Source of the DNA: Candidatus Heimdallarchaeota archaeon
GTDB lineage: Archaea; Asgardarchaeota; Heimdallarchaeia; Heimdallarchaeales; Kariarchaeaceae
Direction of reading: 5' to 3'
Assembly: GCA_029882335.1 (NCBI GenBank)
Contig: JAOUKW010000167.1
Span: forward strand, 1-8,480
Length of the DNA: 8,480 nucleotides
The notes under the pieces were generated by a model, which saw nothing but the letters and a program-made list of their open reading frames with translations, had not been told where the DNA came from and ran no database searches. Below are positions 6,044 to 8,480 of this stretch, piece by piece (position 1 is the stretch's first letter; each line of letters starts with the position of its first letter). The translations under genes were made by a program, and so were the position numbers.

Positions 6044-7390
6044 TTAAAATTCACCAAAATTATCTATCAGGATTTTATTAACAAATGCTAATTCTGATTC
6101 CTCTGGTAAATAAAATTTGGGAATTGTTTTTAATAAATCAATGACACTATGTGAAAATTGTCTTAATGAGATACGGTGTCGAATCGTATCCTCTTTGATT
6201 AATAAAATAAAATTAAAATTATCAATGGTATAAAAGATTATTACTCCCGTTTCATGTGTTATTTTCTGGATATTTCCGGTTCCTTCAACTACTTCTGTCA
6301 AAAAGTGATTTATTGCACTAACAAAACCACTAATCAAATTCGGTTCAATGTTTTTCTTTATCACACGAGACTGTTTGGAAAACAAAGGTTTCTCGTCTCT
6401 AGTTATAATCAGAAACTGTATTATTGAATCTACTTCTTTAATTGTAAATAAATTGGTATTTATCTTAATGAGTTTTTCAATTGGTAAATTTAGTAAGTAA
6501 TTAATTTCTTTAATACCGTTTTCTGTATTTACCTCATTAACTCCAGATAGATTATGAATAGGAAAGTTGACTATTGGGTCGGTTAATAATGATTCAATAT
6601 CATAGCTTTTGAACCAATCAAATAAAACAGTAGCTCCTGCATACATTCTTCTTGCTTCTTCAAAATCATTTGCAATACAGAATATATAGGCTCTTAAAAT
6701 GAAAATATACATATTTAATAGTTTTTGATCAAATTGATTGGCGATAATCTCAATATCTGATAAATAACGTATCATTGATTTGTATGATTGTTCAGTTTCA
6801 TTGCTGAAATAAATTTGTGCGTTTAGATTAGTAAGTGAAATAAGTCCATTTAGTGCTAAGATTAATTTCTCTGAAAAATCCTCTGAATTTCTATCTATTT
6901 CTGATAGAGATAGAAGTAATTCCAATAATTCATCTTGCTCAGTAGGAATGGGTGTTTTATTCTCTGAAATTTCCTTCAGTTTATCTATTTCATAGCGATC
7001 CATCTGTTTATTATTAAAAATCATTAATTGGTTAACAATTTCATTTTCAATAATATCATTATCCCATGGTTTTTGAAGAACCTTATGTGCCTGAGAATCA
7101 TTAATTGACGACAATACAATTGTCAAATCCAAATTTCCACTTAATAAAATCCTACGTACATTAGGAAAGTTAGTTTTTACTGATTTTAATACCTCAACAC
7201 CATTAATTTCTTTCATTTTATAATCTGATATAATTAAAGCTATATCATGAGTTGATAAAATATCTAAACATTCTTGGAAATCATTCGAGGTGAATATATT
7301 GAACTTATTGGAGAAAATTCTTTTTGCCAATTTAGTTATATATATCTCATCATCCAAAAATAATACATTTCGATTTTCAAGAATTTCCAT
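6044..7390 (-). CDS. Receiver-helical-longin-like fusion protein, putative GTPase-linked response regulator
   Basis: The product has 448 residues from the ATG at 7390. Residues 6-125 are an intact receiver of the RpfG-like type: D13/D14 in VLFLDDE, D56 in LIISDYKM, S84 in LLSGN and K107 in LQKPWD. The middle (about 130-320) is mostly helical; EDFSEKLILALNGLISL (170-186) could open a degenerate GAF domain, and ILRAYIFCIANDFEEARRMYAGATVLF (231-257) looks like a TPR-type hairpin. The C-terminal 120-130 residues begin IIQFLIITRDEKPLFS, then have LISGFVSAINHFLTEVV and strands VIIFYTIDNFNFILLI, a strand-helix-strand order like archaeal longin/roadblock-superfamily domains. It has no DNA-binding or enzymatic output. 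Upstream in-frame starts (TTG 7450, ATG 7426) exist, but this ATG gives the usual short lead-in to the receiver. It is divergent from the small GTPase gene, so regulation of that GTPase is a reasonable inference. Confidence 0.8.
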   Translation of the reverse strand: MEILENRNVLFLDDEIYITKLAKRIFSNKFNIFTSNDFQECLDILSTHDIALIISDYKMKEINGVEVLKSVKTNFPNVRRILLSGNLDLTIVLSSINDSQAHKVLQKPWDNDIIENEIVNQLMIFNNKQMDRYEIDKLKEISENKTPIPTEQDELLELLLSLSEIDRNSEDFSEKLILALNGLISLTNLNAQIYFSNETEQSYKSMIRYLSDIEIIANQFDQKLLNMYIFILRAYIFCIANDFEEARRMYAGATVLFDWFKSYDIESLLTDPIVNFPIHNLSGVNEVNTENGIKEINYLLNLPIEKLIKINTNLFTIKEVDSIIQFLIITRDEKPLFSKQSRVIKKNIEPNLISGFVSAINHFLTEVVEGTGNIQKITHETGVIIFYTIDNFNFILLIKEDTIRHRISLRQFSHSVIDLLKTIPKFYLPEESELAFVNKILIDNFGEF

Positions 7391-7600
7391 CACGTTAATT
7401 ACGTCCAAAAATATATCTATTTGCATATAGAAATATTTCGCTAAGACCAAATATTACTGGTCATTTCAAATTACTTACCAATGGTCATCATATATCATAT
7501 AAACATAGTTGAGTTAAAAAATATAATAATACAATATTTTGGCAATTAACCATAACCAATTAACTAACATTGTCTTTGCAATTTAATATAATTTTAAGAT

Positions 7601-7648
7601 TGATATACCTGATAATATCAATATACCTGATAATATCAATTATTATCA
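7601..7648. repeat. Tandem 18-bp repeat with nested palindromes, candidate operator array
   Basis: The unit ATATACCTGATAATATCA occurs twice in exact tandem (7603-7620 and 7621-7638). Each copy contains the palindrome TGATA-A-TATCA (7610-7620 and 7628-7638). A third dyad follows: TGATAATA (7628-7635) pairs with TATTATCA (7641-7648). The array ends about 36 bases before the first TATA box of the GTPase gene, a typical activator distance. Repeats of this precision and symmetry suggest cooperative binding of a dimeric regulator. Confidence 0.5.
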
Positions 7649-7684
7649 TCTAATTTCATGAAAATCCTTTCATTCAAAAAATCA

Positions 7685-7708
7685 TTTATAAAGCTTAGAG
7701 TTTATACC
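7685..7708 (+). promoter_or_regulatory. TATA boxes of the small GTPase gene
   Basis: There are two candidates. TTTATAAA at 7685-7692, preceded by an A-rich stretch, would start transcription near 7716 and give a leader of about 18 bases. TTTATACC at 7701-7708 begins 33 bases before the ATG and would give a leaderless transcript, like the other first genes here. No strong Shine-Dalgarno sequence is present before the ATG. Confidence 0.5.
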
Positions 7709-7733
7709 TAGGATTGACTAAGTAGTGGCTTAA

Positions 7734-8477
7734 ATGAAAACGATTCAACTTAAATTAATCATATTAGGCGATCCAGCCGTAGGTAAAACATCACTACGAA
7801 GAAGATATATCGGAAAAAACTTTGAAGAAAACTACTTAATGACTATAGGTGCTGATTTTACCAGCTTTCAACAACAAATATCAGACGTCATGGTTAATGG
7901 TGGTATATGGGATATTAATGGAGATATTACATTTAATTTTATTCATAACAAATATTTTGAAGATTCAAACGGTGCAATTGTAGTATATGACATAACAAAT
8001 TTAGATTCACTAAAAAATACAGAAAATTGGATTGAAAAATATGTGAAACATAGTAAGGATAAACATGGAAATATCTTTTTACTGGCAAATAAGATTGATT
8101 TAATAGGTAAGGGAAAGGAGATAGATGAATTTGTTGAACAACAAATAGTAGCCAAAATTAGGCAAAAGTATAGTACCTTGAATATTCAAACAGGTAGGGT
8201 AAGTGCAAAGAGTGGGAATTTTGTAGATGAATCATTCCAAAAACTCCTTCAGCAAATAGTATCACAATTATCAAGTAAGGATAAGAATAAATCATCTGAC
8301 AATTCAGATTTACAAATCTGGGAGTTTGTTAAAAAATATACTATGAGTCGTTTTACTAAGTGTAAAGGATGTAAAATTACATTTCAAAATGATGAAAATT
8401 TATTATCCTGTCCTAGGTGTAATAATATGTTGAAAATCGATGAGGAATTGCATTTATTTGTTAAGAATAAGGAATAA
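7734..8477 (+). CDS. Rab/Ras-like small GTPase with C-terminal zinc ribbon
   Basis: The product has 247 residues. Residues 5-180 are the GTPase domain: P-loop GDPAVGKTS (12-20), switch I YLMTIGADF with T37, G3 WDINGD (59-64), G4 NKID (119-122) and G5 SAK (157-159). A polar linker (180-192) leads to a tail with CKGC (210-213) and CPRC (226-229), a treble of the zinc-ribbon pattern. No C-terminal prenylation cysteine is present. The TIGADF switch and LRRRY helix are typical of Asgard archaeal Ras-superfamily proteins. The G3 motif has Asp64 where Ras and Rab have the catalytic Gln (DxxGQ), which predicts slow intrinsic hydrolysis or a partner-supplied residue. The ATG directly follows an in-frame TAA (7731-7733), so the start is firm. 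The REC-longin gene is divergent and is its most likely functional partner. Confidence 0.93.
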   Translation: MKTIQLKLIILGDPAVGKTSLRRRYIGKNFEENYLMTIGADFTSFQQQISDVMVNGGIWDINGDITFNFIHNKYFEDSNGAIVVYDITNLDSLKNTENWIEKYVKHSKDKHGNIFLLANKIDLIGKGKEIDEFVEQQIVAKIRQKYSTLNIQTGRVSAKSGNFVDESFQKLLQQIVSQLSSKDKNKSSDNSDLQIWEFVKKYTMSRFTKCKGCKITFQNDENLLSCPRCNNMLKIDEELHLFVKNKE

Positions 8478-8480
8478 GCA

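Larger units (their letters stand above)
7391..7733. other. Divergent intergenic region with repeats, 343 bases
   Basis: This region carries the promoters of the REC-longin gene (minus) and the small GTPase gene (plus). A/T-rich TATA-like boxes on the minus strand lie at 7432-7425 (TCTATATG on its core) and 7417-7410 (GATATATT), neither at the 31-33-base spacing seen elsewhere, so the REC-longin start is less certain than others. TGGTCAT occurs twice (7458-7464 and 7483-7489). The clearest structure is the tandem repeat at 7601-7648. No gene is seen. Confidence 0.5.

Noticed and set aside
7391..7450. Longer N-terminus of the REC-longin protein from TTG 7450 or ATG 7426
   Set aside because: It would add 12-20 hydrophobic residues before the receiver, which normally begins a few residues after Met. 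The ATG at 7390 fits the family better, though the promoter spacing does not settle it.
7943..8155. Minus-strand 70-codon open frame inside the GTPase gene
   Set aside because: It is antisense to conserved GTPase motifs and has no start signal or recognisable content.
1..8480. CRISPR array, tRNA or rRNA genes
   Set aside because: No regularly spaced repeats with unique spacers and no tRNA- or rRNA-like conserved segments were seen on either strand.

Overview
The window is strongly AT-rich and most likely comes from an Asgard archaeon, perhaps of the Heimdallarchaeia type. This is inferred from four things seen together: a Rab/Ras-like small GTPase with the TIGADF switch I form and a C-terminal zinc ribbon; a protein whose C-terminal domain looks longin-like; TATA-box promoters placed so that first genes would be leaderless; and GGTGA ribosome binding sites only in front of internal operon genes. 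The signalling genes resemble bacterial and methanogen two-component families, as is common in archaea.

Layout. Bases 1-54 are the last codons of an IS200/IS605-type TnpB (OrfB), followed by a cluster of hairpins (49-130) that looks like the end of that element. A hypothetical beta-rich, possibly C2-like protein (147-602, minus) follows. After a 385-base promoter-containing spacer come a STAS/SpoIIAA-like protein (988-1410, plus, GTG start) and, after a 353-base spacer, a soluble REC-PAS-histidine kinase (1764-3263, plus, TTG start). Tail-to-tail with the kinase, 2 bases apart, is a three-gene minus-strand operon, read 5878 to 3266: an Rcp1-like single-domain response regulator, an overlapping degenerate pseudo-receiver, and a six-TM PAS histidine kinase of the Cph1 type. 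Next, also on the minus strand, is a receiver-helical-longin-like fusion protein (6044-7390). It is divergent from the small GTPase (7734-8477, plus). The intergenic region between them carries an exact 18-bp tandem repeat with palindromes.

How the genes may work together (inference). This is a compact signalling island with two kinases, three intact receiver domains (one inside the first kinase), one dead receiver, a STAS-like switch and a GTPase. There is no DNA-binding output domain anywhere. The most interesting proposal is that the REC-longin protein couples phosphorelay signalling to the neighbouring GTPase, because roadblock/longin-fold proteins commonly bind or regulate Ras-like GTPases. 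The GTPase has Asp where the catalytic Gln of DxxGQ normally sits, so it may depend on such a partner or hydrolyse GTP slowly.
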